Assembly: GCA_036365515.1 (NCBI GenBank)
Contig: CM070876.1
Coordinates: forward strand, 105,075,310-105,139,309
DNA length: 64,000 nucleotides
Source of the DNA: Torymus aiolomorphi
Taxonomy: Eukaryota > Arthropoda > Insecta > Hymenoptera > Torymidae
Reading direction: 5' to 3'
Positions 54,221 through 63,624 of the stretch are shown here, one piece after another. Numbering within the stretch: position 1 is the stretch's first letter; the number at the start of each line of letters is the position of its first letter. The notes under the pieces are model-generated. The model worked only from the letters and a program-made list of their open reading frames with translations, had not been told where the DNA came from and made no database searches. The position numbers and the translations under genes were made by a program.

Positions 54221-54605
54221 GCTTAGCTTGTTACATAAGAACTTGAGACAGAGGTGACCGCAGTTGAATGTATTATAATCTTGATATCTCTCATGATTAT
54301 ATTTAACTTCATTCACTCGCAGATAAAGCAATAAATCAATAGGTGGTTGAAGATCTCCAAAGCTGTCGAAGTAAATTACATTGTCTCCACGTTTTCGATA
54401 TGCTACCGAATGTGTTCCAGGCCCATCTTTATCATCTAAATTTACAATGGCTGATTCATGATTATGAGGACCACTAGCAGGTAAAGCATTTCGCATAAAT
54501 ACTCCTCGAAAATATGGAATTTTTAGAATTTTAGCATACTTAATTAGATCGAGATCTGTGAGAGCCCTCTGTGGTAATCTCACTTCGAGGTTCTTTTTTT
54601 TTTCT
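54209..54605 (-). CDS. Adenovirus-type (adenain-like) cysteine protease
   Basis: Open from about 54605 (ATG at 54583) to 54209, about 125-130 residues. It has the His box GTHSVAYR (Trp of the usual THWVAY replaced by Ser), YFDSFGDL, and the Cys box NTFNCGHLCLKFL, in the order of adenain. In adenoviruses and Polintons this enzyme cleaves capsid precursors. The N-terminal LPQRALTDLDLIKYAK segment is shared by insect Polinton versions. It may form one polypeptide with the phospholipase-like protein upstream: only a one-base shift in a 10-base A-run near 54595 separates them. Confidence 0.8.
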
Positions 54606-55388
54606 TTAACCGGAATTTTTTTTTATTATCGCCTATACGAAGGCCTGCACCTGATTTATATGGTTTCAGAAATAGACCCTTTCCCAATGCTATTTCTTCC
54701 ATTTTCATGTTATGCCTCTGATTTTCTTCTAATTGCTTTTTAGCTGTACTCGCATCATTAACTGTTTTTGCTATACCAGCAGCCCCACCAGCCACAGCCC
54801 CAACAGCACTCAGACCAGCAAATATTGGTACGAGAATGGTAGAAAACCACCTACTTTTGAGGGTACAGGTAAAACTCGTGGAATGATAATTTTACGTTTT
54901 CCACCTGCTTTCTTGACAGCAAAACGAGCACCTTTCAAAGCAGAGAGAATTACCTTGCGAGCTGAGTTACTTTTAACCATTGATTTTGAAGCAGCTTTTA
55001 TTATCTTGTTCAGCATCGTTGGCGGCTTTCTCTCCATGCCCATTCTTAGTTTTGATTTGGCTTTCATAATATTTGTGATTGCGTAAGCAGCTACTTTCTC
55101 ACCAATACTTGAATCTTTAGCCTTAACTCTCTGCCACGCCTTATCTGCTAAAACTTTATCTGCGTTGTTTCTAGCCTCAATGTTTTCTCTGTTTCGAGAA
55201 TAAGTTATGTCATGCTCTTGACAAGCTCTATCAAGTAGATTGATACCTTTATCACCTCGAGCTAAACGTTTTGCTAACTAAGTACCTGGTCCGCAGTACT
55301 GATATCCTGGTAAATGAAGTTCTACTGGAAGACTGTTGAGAATTTTATTGATTAAACCGCGACCTCGACGTCGTCTGTATACGATCAT
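54580..55388 (-). pseudogene. Phospholipase A2-like virion protein of the Polinton
   Basis: Starting at 55388, residues 28-36 read GYQYCGPGT (calcium-loop type) and residues 56-62 read CQEHDIT, with the His-Asp pair of PLA2. This is the layout of the parvovirus VP1-type PLA2 domain used for membrane breaching during entry. An in-frame TAG follows GPGT at codon 37 (55280-55278). After about 190 residues, Lys-rich, a one-base shift near 54830 leads to a Gly/Ala-rich hydrophobic stretch (AVGAVAGGAAGIAKT) and a basic end, so membrane interaction is plausible. The promoter is shared divergently with the ATPase. Confidence 0.7.
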
Positions 55389-55488
55389 CACACCACGAAG
55401 GTTCGATGAAGACTGAACCCCGCGAGTATAAAAGCGCTCTATTTATAGCCGAACGATCAGTTGCGATCGAGACCTTGTACTGTACACA
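55389..55488. promoter_or_regulatory. Divergent promoter between PLA2-like gene and ATPase
   Basis: Plus: TATAAAAG at 55427-55434 and TCAGTT at 55457-55462. Minus: GGCTATAAATAG at 55450-55439 and TCAGTC at 55416-55411. Each TATA/initiator distance is about 32 bp, and the two start sites would be about 45 bp apart. AGCGCT lies between the TATA boxes. Confidence 0.7.
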
Positions 55489-56188
55489 TGAATTTCAAGG
55501 AACACTCTGTTCAACTCCCGGTATTTAATTTCGATAATATCGTGAAGCAAGAAAAAAAGACAAAGCGGCATGGAGACTTACTTCCAAGCAGTATTAGAGC
55601 TGTATTTTGTGGACCGTCAAATTGTGGAAAAACCAATAGTTTGCTTGCACTCATTACACATCCCAATGGTGTTCGATTTGAGAATGTTCATATATTCAAA
55701 ATCTTTGAATCAACCAAAGTATAAATTTCTTGAGAAACTCATAGAACCATTAGAGGGCGTACAGTATTTTTTCTACAGTGAACACGATGAAGTAATAGCT
55801 CCTGAAAATGCTCTTCCAAACTCAATCATTATATTTGACTATAGCTTGTGAAAAACAGAATCATGTCAAAGCATTTTTCTGCATGGGTAGACATAAAAAC
55901 GTAGACTGTTTCTATCTTTGTCAATCATATGCCCATATTCCTAAACATCTCGTCAGAGATAATGTAAATCTTTTGGTAATTTTTCGTCAAGATGATGTAA
56001 ATTTAAAACATTTGTATGAAGATCATGTTAATTCTGATATGACCTATATACAGTTTAAAGATTTATGCATCAAATGCTGGAGAGATGAGAAATATGGATT
56101 TTTAATGATTGACAAAGATAGTCCAATCAATGGAGGTAGGTATCGTAAGGGCTTCGACTGCTTTGCTATAAATATGGGAGACACTTAG
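55489..56188 (+). pseudogene. Genome-packaging ATPase (type 2), two frameshifts
   Basis: Starts MNFKEHSVQLPVF. Walker A is CGPSNCGKTNSL; Walker B lies in NSIIIFD. A sensor-like MGRHKNVDCFYLCQSY segment follows, then VNLLVIFRQDD and a C-terminal YGFLMIDKDSPINGGRYRKG. This is the FtsK/HerA-type ATPase standard in Polintons, needed to pump DNA into capsids. Frameshifts lie near 55690 and just after Walker B near 55845; both are one-base-type changes. Confidence 0.85.
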
Positions 56189-56204
56189 TCTTTCATTCAC
56201 AGTC
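56165..56204 (+). promoter_or_regulatory. Possible promoter of the DUF8207-like gene
   Basis: GCTATAAAT at 56165-56173 (inside the ATPase 3' end) and TCACAGTC at 56197-56204, about 32 bp apart, about 30 bp before the next ATG. Confidence 0.45.
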
Positions 56205-56229
56205 TACAACTGAACGTTGAAGCGGTAAC

Positions 56230-57212
56230 ATGGCAGAGTTTCATGAAAAGAAGGATATACTTCATGAGCTTGTAAAAGCTCGCAATGCAGTTAAACGTAA
56301 ATATAATCTGTTAAAGTATGGAAAAGATACGTTTGAAAGAGCAATGGAAGATACTTTCAAACCAATTGTTGATCCACTTCAGAAACTTGTTGAAACGTCA
56401 AAAAACCATATTCAAAAAAATGAAGCTTCAAAGAATAAGGAGTTAAATAATACTCTAGATAATAGTCATTTACGAATAAAAAAAGAAAACTTGAGAATAC
56501 TCTAGATGACGATTCTTTCAATGATAATACATTTGGTTTTAATAATGATACTTTAAAAAATAATACTATTGAAAATCTTAAATTAGATACTTCATTTGAA
56601 TCAGCAACCAGTGAAATTGAAGAGGCTTCATTAGATGATAAATACATACGCATGCTCAGTCAGAATAGTAAGTATATTGATAAAATTTATGGAGTACGTA
56701 AAGAACAAGGACATATGTTAATTGGTAATACACCAATACAGTTTGATAGTGATTATGTTGTTATAGAAGATGAAAAATATCCAAAAACTCGAGGGCTTTT
56801 GGAGTTATTAATAACTAAAAATCCTGAGCAGAAGTATATAAGTTCAGATGACTTAGCAAACTATCGCAGTATTCTTGAGATAAGTAATGTTCACAAGAAG
56901 AGATACAGAGGTGATAAATCTATTCGTAAACACAACAGTAAGAAATTTTATGAAATCATTCATCCTCTTTTCTTCGAGACTTCTAAAAAGCGTAAGAAAA
57001 CTCCTAATAAAAAGAGTGGTTTTGGCATCATACCAAGATATAAAATTGCAAGAAAGGGTTCAATAATGGATTATGTATACTGGGATGATCCAAATGAACT
57101 TGTGGATCGTCTTCGTTTACTAATTGCAGAAAGGTCAGCTGGAAATCAAAGTCAGACGAATGAAATTCATTCAATTATTGAAGGGCTCCGTGAGGCGGGC
57201 TATATATACTGA
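56230..57212 (+). pseudogene. DUF8207-like Polinton protein, one frameshift
   Basis: The N-terminal part (56230-56505) is a Lys-rich coiled coil; the rest (to 57212) holds YGVRKEQGHMLIGN, YPKTRGLLELLI, a KKRYRGDKSIRKHNSKKFY segment and the end EGLREAGYIY. This pattern is common in arthropod Polinton-derived proteins that I know as DUF8207. The function is unknown; it is thought to be virion-related because of its neighbours. The frameshift is near 56500. Confidence 0.65.
57197..57209 (+). promoter_or_regulatory. TATA box before the GPPG gene
   Basis: GGGCTATATATAC overlaps the end of the previous gene, about 35-40 bp before the ATG at 57242. The initiator is not canonical. Confidence 0.5.
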
Positions 57213-57241
57213 GACGAATTAGTGAAAGGTTTAGTATCAAA

Positions 57242-57670
57242 ATGAGCGTTGACGTGTTCGGACGAAATCTGAAAGAAAGAGAGGGCATTAGAGGTCCTCC
57301 AGGAGTGGGATATAAAATCACATCCGATGGGCAGTTTGATCTTGAAAATAAGAGATTATGCAATGTAGGAGCACCCAATGATCTGCACGATGCAGTTAAT
57401 GTGCAATCATTACAACTGATAGTGGGAGAAGAAGTACGAAAAATTAAAAAAATTACAAGTGGTTTAAGAAATGAGTTAAACAACTTAGATAATATTATGA
57501 ATGCAAATCGTGATGAATTAGATAAAAAAATTGCTGATCTTGAGAGGGACATCGAGAGTATAAAAGTGATGGTACTTCAATTGTCACATAGCAGTAATTC
57601 GCTGGACACCAATGAGTCAACATCGAAGCATGGATCATCAAAAGAAAGTAGTAGTAGAAGAGTTGCATAA
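57242..57670 (+). CDS. Short virion-type protein with GPPG motif and coiled coil
   Basis: 142 codons, intact. The N-terminus has MSVDVFGR and RGPPGVGYKIT, then DLENKRLCNVGAPNDLHDAV, a pattern seen in Polinton proteins and resembling phage and adenovirus fibre shafts (GPPG; N..L.NV). Residues 65-115 are a coiled coil; the end is Ser-rich. It may be an attachment or trimeric fibre-like protein; that is inference. Its last 59 bases overlap the integrase in another frame. Confidence 0.6.
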   Translation: MSVDVFGRNLKEREGIRGPPGVGYKITSDGQFDLENKRLCNVGAPNDLHDAVNVQSLQLIVGEEVRKIKKITSGLRNELNNLDNIMNANRDELDKKIADLERDIESIKVMVLQLSHSSNSLDTNESTSKHGSSKESSSRRVA

Positions 57671-58550
57671 ACCTGCTCGAAGAAACTATCAACGCCGTAA
57701 GTTTGATATGCGAGGCATAGATGAAGCTTGGCAAGCTGATTTAGTTGAAATGCAGCCTTATGCTAGAGAGAACAAAGACTACAGATATATGCTTACTGTA
57801 ATAGATGTATTTTCCAAGTATGCATGGGCTGTACCGGTTAAGCGAAAATCCGCAGACAACGTTACAGCAGCGATGAAATTAGTTCTGTCTCAAGGTCGAG
57901 TACCAAAAAATTTACAGACGGACAGAGGTAAAGAATTTTACAATTCAAGCTTTCAAAATTTGATGAAGCAGTATAAGATTAACCTTTACTCCACATACAG
58001 CAACTTAAAAGCATCTATTTGTGAGAGATTCAATCGAACGCTGAAAAACAAGATGTGGATGCAATTTAGTTTGCGTAGAAATTTTAAGTGGCTTGACATC
58101 TTACCTGATTTGATTACTGCTTACAATAATAGGAAACACAGAACTATACATATGAAACCAAAAGATGTTACAACAGCCAATGAAGCTCAGGTTCTGACAC
58201 AACATTTCAACAAATCGCAACCTGCAAAAAAGCAAAAATTTAAAGTTAATGATAGAGTACGTATAAGCAGATTAAAGCAAGTATTTGAAAAAGGATATAC
58301 GCCTAATTGGTCGACTGAGATATTTACAATAGATAAAGTATCAAAAACAAATCCTGTTACTTACCATTTAAAAGATTATCAAGATCATCCGGTTTCAGGT
58401 TGCTTCTATGAAGAAGAACTCTTAAAAGTTAAATATCCAGATGTTTATCTCATAGAAAAAGTGCTCAAGAAACGCGGTAATCAAGTTTACGTAAAGTGGC
58501 TTGGTTTCGACAGTTCTCACAATAGTTGGATAAACAAGAACGATATATAA
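57612..58550 (+). CDS. Polinton integrase (retroviral-type, with chromodomain)
   Basis: 312 codons, intact. Catalytic residues: Asp43 (WQADLVEM), Asp104 (LQTDRGKEF) and Glu138 (KASICERFNRTLK), with 33 residues between the last two. The C-terminal domain has KVNDRVRISRLK. Residues 262-312 form a chromodomain-like end (VEKVLKKRG...YVKWLGF, then NSWI). It inserts the linear element into the genome; a chromodomain would steer it to marked chromatin. The conventional HHCC zinc domain is not visible in the first 30 residues. Start: 57612, or the Met six codons later. Confidence 0.9.
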   Translation: MSQHRSMDHQKKVVVEELHKPARRNYQRRKFDMRGIDEAWQADLVEMQPYARENKDYRYMLTVIDVFSKYAWAVPVKRKSADNVTAAMKLVLSQGRVPKNLQTDRGKEFYNSSFQNLMKQYKINLYSTYSNLKASICERFNRTLKNKMWMQFSLRRNFKWLDILPDLITAYNNRKHRTIHMKPKDVTTANEAQVLTQHFNKSQPAKKQKFKVNDRVRISRLKQVFEKGYTPNWSTEIFTIDKVSKTNPVTYHLKDYQDHPVSGCFYEEELLKVKYPDVYLIEKVLKKRGNQVYVKWLGFDSSHNSWINKNDI

Positions 58551-58754
58551 TTTGTTTAATAATAATAATTAAATAAAGAGAAAGTGGTGAGAGCCCCAAC
58601 CAACGCTCTCTACCTGTGAGGAACAACCAAACATTTTTCCCCCTCCGTAAACTTTCTCTTTATTTTTTTTTTTATTAAATTTATTTTACAAGCTTATTAA
58701 TTTACATTATCAAGTTATTAATTAAATTATAATATTAATAATTTATTTACATAT
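58551..58754. terminator. Convergent 3' ends with shared hairpin and poly(A) signals
   Basis: AAATAAAGAGAAAGT (58571-58585) and its inverted copy ACTTTCTCTTTATTT (58648-58662) flank a 60-bp spacer. Each arm carries AATAAA in the direction of the gene it follows (integrase from the left, the small minus-strand gene from the right). Confidence 0.7.
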
Positions 58755-59054
58755 TTAATCTTTACGAAATTCAAAATTTTGTTCGCCTTGATACAATAAA
58801 AATAATTTGTACTTATTAGCCCTCTCAGCAAGTTCATCGAACAAATTCCCATTCTCCTTGAGGGCCTTAGAAACTCGATTGGGGAGGAAGACTTGGAACT
58901 CTCCATCTATGATTACAACGGCCTTCAATCCATACTTGGTGCTGACCTGCTTGATCTCTGTAACTATGTACATTTCACCCTTTTCTAATTCGGACAGATT
59001 CTTCTTTGGAAGATAGGTATTTGAGCAGATCTGATTTAACATGGCAAAGTCCAT
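58755..59054 (-). CDS. Small Polinton protein, OB-like
   Basis: 99 codons, intact. It holds LEKGEMYIVTEIKQVSTKYG, then KAVVIIDGEFQVFLPNRVS, a beta-strand rich pattern that looks like a small OB-type fold and recurs next to Polinton polymerases in insects. A role in single-strand binding during replication is a guess. A 66-bp intron-like sequence ends three bases after the start side (59121-59056), so its mRNA is probably spliced in the 5' leader. Confidence 0.6.
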   Translation of the reverse strand: MDFAMLNQICSNTYLPKKNLSELEKGEMYIVTEIKQVSTKYGLKAVVIIDGEFQVFLPNRVSKALKENGNLFDELAERANKYKLFLLYQGEQNFEFRKD

Positions 59055-59055
59055 T

Positions 59056-59121
59056 CTAAAACAGAGAGAGAATATTAACTATTTTCAAAGAATATTAAAA
59101 TTCAATAAATGAAATACTTAC
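59056..59121 (-). other. Probable 66-bp intron between polymerase stop and small gene
   Basis: Minus strand AAG then GTAAGTATTTC at the donor, and TCTCTGTTTTAG at the acceptor, one base before the ATG of the small gene. Donor and acceptor match the eukaryotic consensus. Confidence 0.6.
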
Positions 59122-59141
59122 CTTAAAGTGTCTGGAGTTGT

Positions 59142-62100
59142 TCAAAGTCTAAGTCTCTTGCTGGGAGGCTCTCCATTCTCAGACTCATCAAGCGAACGAA
59201 TGTGCTGACTGGCTGATGTGCGCTCCTTATGTAGGCCTCCGTCGGCTTCCCCCTCTCCATCACTCTCACTCATGATTGGTTCTTCCACCTCCATCTCCTC
59301 CAGATGTATCAAATTTTCTAGAACTTCTCTGTCCTCCTCCTCATCGAAGATTCCATAGTGTCCCCAAGGAAGTGTATCCGTACTATTCACGAGGAGATGA
59401 CGTTTATCATCATGTGGGCTTAGAGCAACCTTCTTCTCTTTCTCGGTTCGAACGATGTGATTCTTAGAATGTATATTATTCTGTTGACATATCACCGTTG
59501 ATTCGTTGAAAAGACAGTCTCGATAGTTATCGAAAGTGATACTTGTTTTCACAACAGTTGATTTGACTCCCTTGGCTTTCTTAATAGGTTTATCGTTTTG
59601 TATGAGGACGCTATAAATTTTGCTTCGAAGTCCAATAAATTCAGTCATGATGTTACCATTACATTCATCCTTCATTAATCCTATGACTTTTTTATTCTTA
59701 CGAGATAATTCAAATTGATTATTTTCAGGATAATCTGAAGTATCAAACTTGTTGATATCCTCCTTCATAATCTCATACATGTTAACTCCTCGAATTTCAT
59801 ATATCAAACTATCTGTGTCAGTGTAGAGAAGTTTGCTATTGTTGCCCACTCGTTGTCTCATATACGAATAATGAAAATCATAAATGAGAGTCTTGGAGAT
59901 ATCAAGAACGCTAAGACCGACATAGATCGGTTTCCTGATTGAAATCTCAGTTCGAGCGAGTTGTATGGCAACTAAGTTTTCATCAAAGATCGAGCGGCTA
60001 TGGAAATTAGATTTAGCGATCAATACCTCAGCCCCATAGCGGCCAGGCCACTTGTTAACGAGTATCACATCTACTCGTTTTCGCTCATTTTTCATTGTCT
60101 TACCATACACGGCATTGATAAGAAGCTTGAAGAAGAGTTTTTCAAACTCATTTTTCGCCTGTTTTCTCTTCTCCGTGTTTAATTCGACATAAGGCTTGAG
60201 CCATGGACTCTGCTTGAATCTGAGTGCCCTATGAACTTTCTCTAACACTAGTCCGTGTTTGAGAGCTTGTTTGAGGGCACGATAATGAATAACATACCTC
60301 TTTTTGTTGAATAAAGTAATCAGCAGCTTCTTTTGACGAGAACCAGGCGGAGCCATATGTTCAGGACACAGAGGCAGATCTTTATGATCATCACGAAGAC
60401 TTACCGGATATTCCAAATCTACCTCCAAGATATAACCGATAGGGCTATCATCTGGAATGTCAAAGAAATTTGGTTCGTTTATATTTTCCACCCAGTGAAA
60501 ACCTCCTTCTGGTAGGTGTTGTGTCATAGCCCATCCATACAGGTTATTAGCATCGTAGTACATTAGATATTTTTCCTCTTCGTCAGGATTATAACCATCA
60601 GGCATAAATTTGTTATTAGCTTTAGAGTAACGGTTCGAACATTGGCTAACGCCACCTCTGATCCCTCTTTCAACGAACAATAGCATATCTATATCGGTAA
60701 GTAATTGAAATTCAACTTGTGTATACTTTAACATAGCATCCCAAGTCAATCCTGGTGTTGTATAATAATACGCAGGATCTAATCCGTAAGCCTCGATACA
60801 AGTCGATCGGAAATTCTCAAAAACATCTGCTAAAAGAAGTACATCTGTTTTAAGATACAAGTCTGAATACTCACCAAGAGTTTTAATGTTAAACGTATTC
60901 CAAATGTTGACTGCATGGTCATAATCAGCTTCTGCGATTCCAGAGTTTGTTAATTTGCTGAAGAAGTCATCTTTTGATGGTAACTCTTTTTCTTTCAATT
61001 TTTCAAATGAAGATACATAATCATATGGGAAAATACCTTTTCGCATAAGTAGCTTAATATTATCTTTGGTATAATTATCATTATTTTCAAATATACTGCT
61101 AGTGATTCTTTTTTCATCTAAATATGACGTCAGTTTCTCCAAAGATGATGCCATGAATCTGAAAGAATCTATGAATCTGAAGTTAAAATCGGTGCCTTCA
61201 ATGTATTTTGTGAAAGATATATATCTTTCTTTATTTTCTGCAATAAGTTGTACACGTCCTTTTAAAATACTATCACTTGCAAGTTCCTTAATGATAAAAT
61301 GAGAGTCATAACCTGTCAGATTATGAAAGACTACTGGGATAAATCTTGCATCTTTAAAGTTGATGTTACATCCCTCATGAGCAGCTCCTCTATACCTGAA
61401 ATCATACATATAATTAATTTAATATATATTTAAATAATATGAATGAATAATATATTTAATTACTTACTTTCCAGTAATATGACAGTGGTCTCTTACTTTC
61501 TTATCCTTAGCAGAAAACTGCTTAGTGCAAATATGACATAATTTAGCTGCTTTAAAGTCATCCATCTCTTGATGATTGAGATTCATAGATTTAGGGGCAT
61601 CGTACATCTCTTCCAGTTGAGTAGCCAATTCTTTTAGTTTTACAATAAACCATATAGCAGGACTCATTTGACCATCTTCTTCTTGACGACAGCTGTGGTA
61701 GCCTGATCGACTATCATCGAAACTACATTTTAAATAATACCCAAGACTGTAAGCTTCGTGTTCTTGAAATGCACGTGATGCTTCATCTTCTACAGGTTTC
61801 AGGAAACATTCGAAATCCGCATAGATAGTGTAAGGTACTTTCGTCTGTCGATTATAATTTTTAAATGAGAGAATATTATTTTGTGGTAATGGTAATTTTA
61901 TCTTACACTTATTCAATTGTATGCAGTCTACTCCATGATTATTCAACTTTTCTTCTGAATGAAAATAACGTAGACATCGATCATAGACATGACATTTTCC
62001 ATTATGCTTTGTTAATTGTCTCGTTACCAAGCGTGATAAGTTTTTTATCCAAACGTAGTGAAACTTTGGCATTGGAGCATTTGGATTATCATTACTTTCT

Positions 62101-63182
62101 TCTTTTTCATTTTCATCCACATAGTAGTTTTGTATAAGTAGTAAATTAACATGTGAATTTTTCTTTAGAGATGTAAGATAGCACGGATGAAGCTTCAACT
62201 TCCCATTATACATTTTTAAAATATATACGTTTATAGAAACACAATTTTGGTTTTCAAATTTATTTATCTGCCTCAGCGAGATAGGAAACTCTATGCCATT
62301 GAAGTTTAGTTCACCGTCAAATTTTGTATACTTACTAACTCGGTCGGCATGTTTCTCTTGAGGATGTAGTGCAGCCAAAATGGACCACTTGAAGCATTGA
62401 TCATCTTTATTTTGTACATTGACACAAGCCTTCTTCATAAGTATTTCCTTTGGTAATGCTATATAGGAACTTCCTTTCATTGGCTCATACTTATTGATGT
62501 TGATTGTTAGACTTAAAATTTGTTGTAGACTCCATCCAGAACCTCTTTCTTGAAATTCTTCCATCTCGCGCTGGACAGCTTGTTTAATATTAACATCAAA
62601 CCATTGTTTTAAATCTGTAACTTTATGTATTGATGCGTTTTCAGTATTAAAGTATTTAACTTCCGTATCTACCAAGTCACTTTTTTGAATTATGTATTCT
62701 GCTGCAAGTTCGGCATTCACTTTAATTGCATTATATACCTTGAGAGCCTCCGTTATCTTCGATTCAAAGATGATTTGTGCATCCTTCATGAATGAGACGA
62801 TATCCATATGAATCAGATTGGATATTACACCTGATCTTATACGTCTCTCAAATGCCGAGAACACATCATCCCATTTAACGCTTTGGTCGTCTTCCTTACT
62901 TAATGATGGTGATGAATTTTGCAATAAACGACCACCAGTTTTTAACAAGCTGCGCAGTTTATTTTGAATAGTGAGTAAATGTGTCATTGATGTTTGACAT
63001 TTCTGCTTGTTTGCTCTGGTAAGCGTTTCCGAAGAGGTTAATTTCTCTAACGCATTAATAGCATCACTATTCAAATTAAGCCAGTTCTTTATATCAGTAG
63101 AAGTTGCAACTCCTTTGTTTGCACTCTCTAATGATTTCAATGATAATTTAACTATATAACTGAAATACTCAGGAGATGTCAT
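59142..63182 (-). CDS. Protein-primed type DNA polymerase B of the Polinton, spliced
   Basis: Two exons: 63182-61468 and 61395-59142, 1323 codons with stop, both open. Residues 1-450 are an N-terminal extension with no clear enzyme motif; a C..C...H..C cluster at about 397-420 may bind zinc, and CHICTKQF, then VRDHCHITGK lie at about 552-571. The exonuclease motifs are YADFECF (456-458), NLTGYDSHF (about 600) and YLKTDVLLLADVF (about 755). The polymerase motifs are A YYDANNLYGW (about 853), B KLLINAVYGKTMKN (about 1000) and C YTDTDSLI (about 1098). The C-terminus is acidic and ends PPSKRLRL, a nuclear-localisation-like signal. It would replicate the element from protein-primed ends. Confidence 0.92.
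61396..61467 (-). other. Intron of the DNA polymerase gene (72 bp)
   Basis: Minus strand donor GGAAA then GTAAGTAATT; acceptor ATGATTTCAG then GTATAGAGG. Splicing joins TGK to YRGAAH in one frame, turning two open frames into one. The intron lies inside the zinc-motif CHITGK-YRGAAH that is contiguous in other Polinton polymerases. Confidence 0.88.
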
Positions 63183-63380
63183 TCTCGCCCAATTGTCTTT
63201 ATCCTAGATGACTTATGTTTTTTCTATAATACTGGCGTGATGAATCCTGATAGTAGACCTTACACTAGGAAGTAGAACACGATGTATCCTCGTAGTAGTC
63301 CTTCCACTGTGATGTAACACTCGATGTATCCTTGTAGTCTATCGTGCACTTGGAAGTAGCACTTAGTGATTCGATTCAAT

Positions 63381-63420
63381 CGACTGATGGCTCCGTAACG
63401 ATGCGACTGCTCTTATAGCC
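63381..63420 (-). promoter_or_regulatory. Core promoter of the DNA polymerase
   Basis: Minus strand GGCTATAAGA (63420-63411) and TCAGTCG (63387-63381), about 31 bp apart; a leader of about 200 bp follows. The leader has a repeated GATGTATCCT(C/T)GTAGT segment near 63278 and 63322. Confidence 0.65.
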
Positions 63421-63534
63421 CTTCAATGGTGCGATAGTGGGAGGTTTTAAGGAAGGAAAGAACCTTCGAGAAGGGAAGGAAACTCGAGAAAGGGAGGGGA
63501 TTCGTGGAAGGAAGTTTCGAGAAAGGAGAATCTC

Positions 63535-63549
63535 GACTATAAAAGAGCG
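63535..63549 (+). promoter_or_regulatory. TATA box of the outward gene
   Basis: GACTATAAAAGAGCG, about 85 bp before the ATG at 63625. There is no TCAGT at the expected place. Confidence 0.5.
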
Positions 63550-63624
63550 CTCGCTACTCCGCTAGCTTAGACGAGGACGACGCGGCGAGGCAGCAACAGT
63601 TCTTCATCATCAGCAGCAAAGAGA

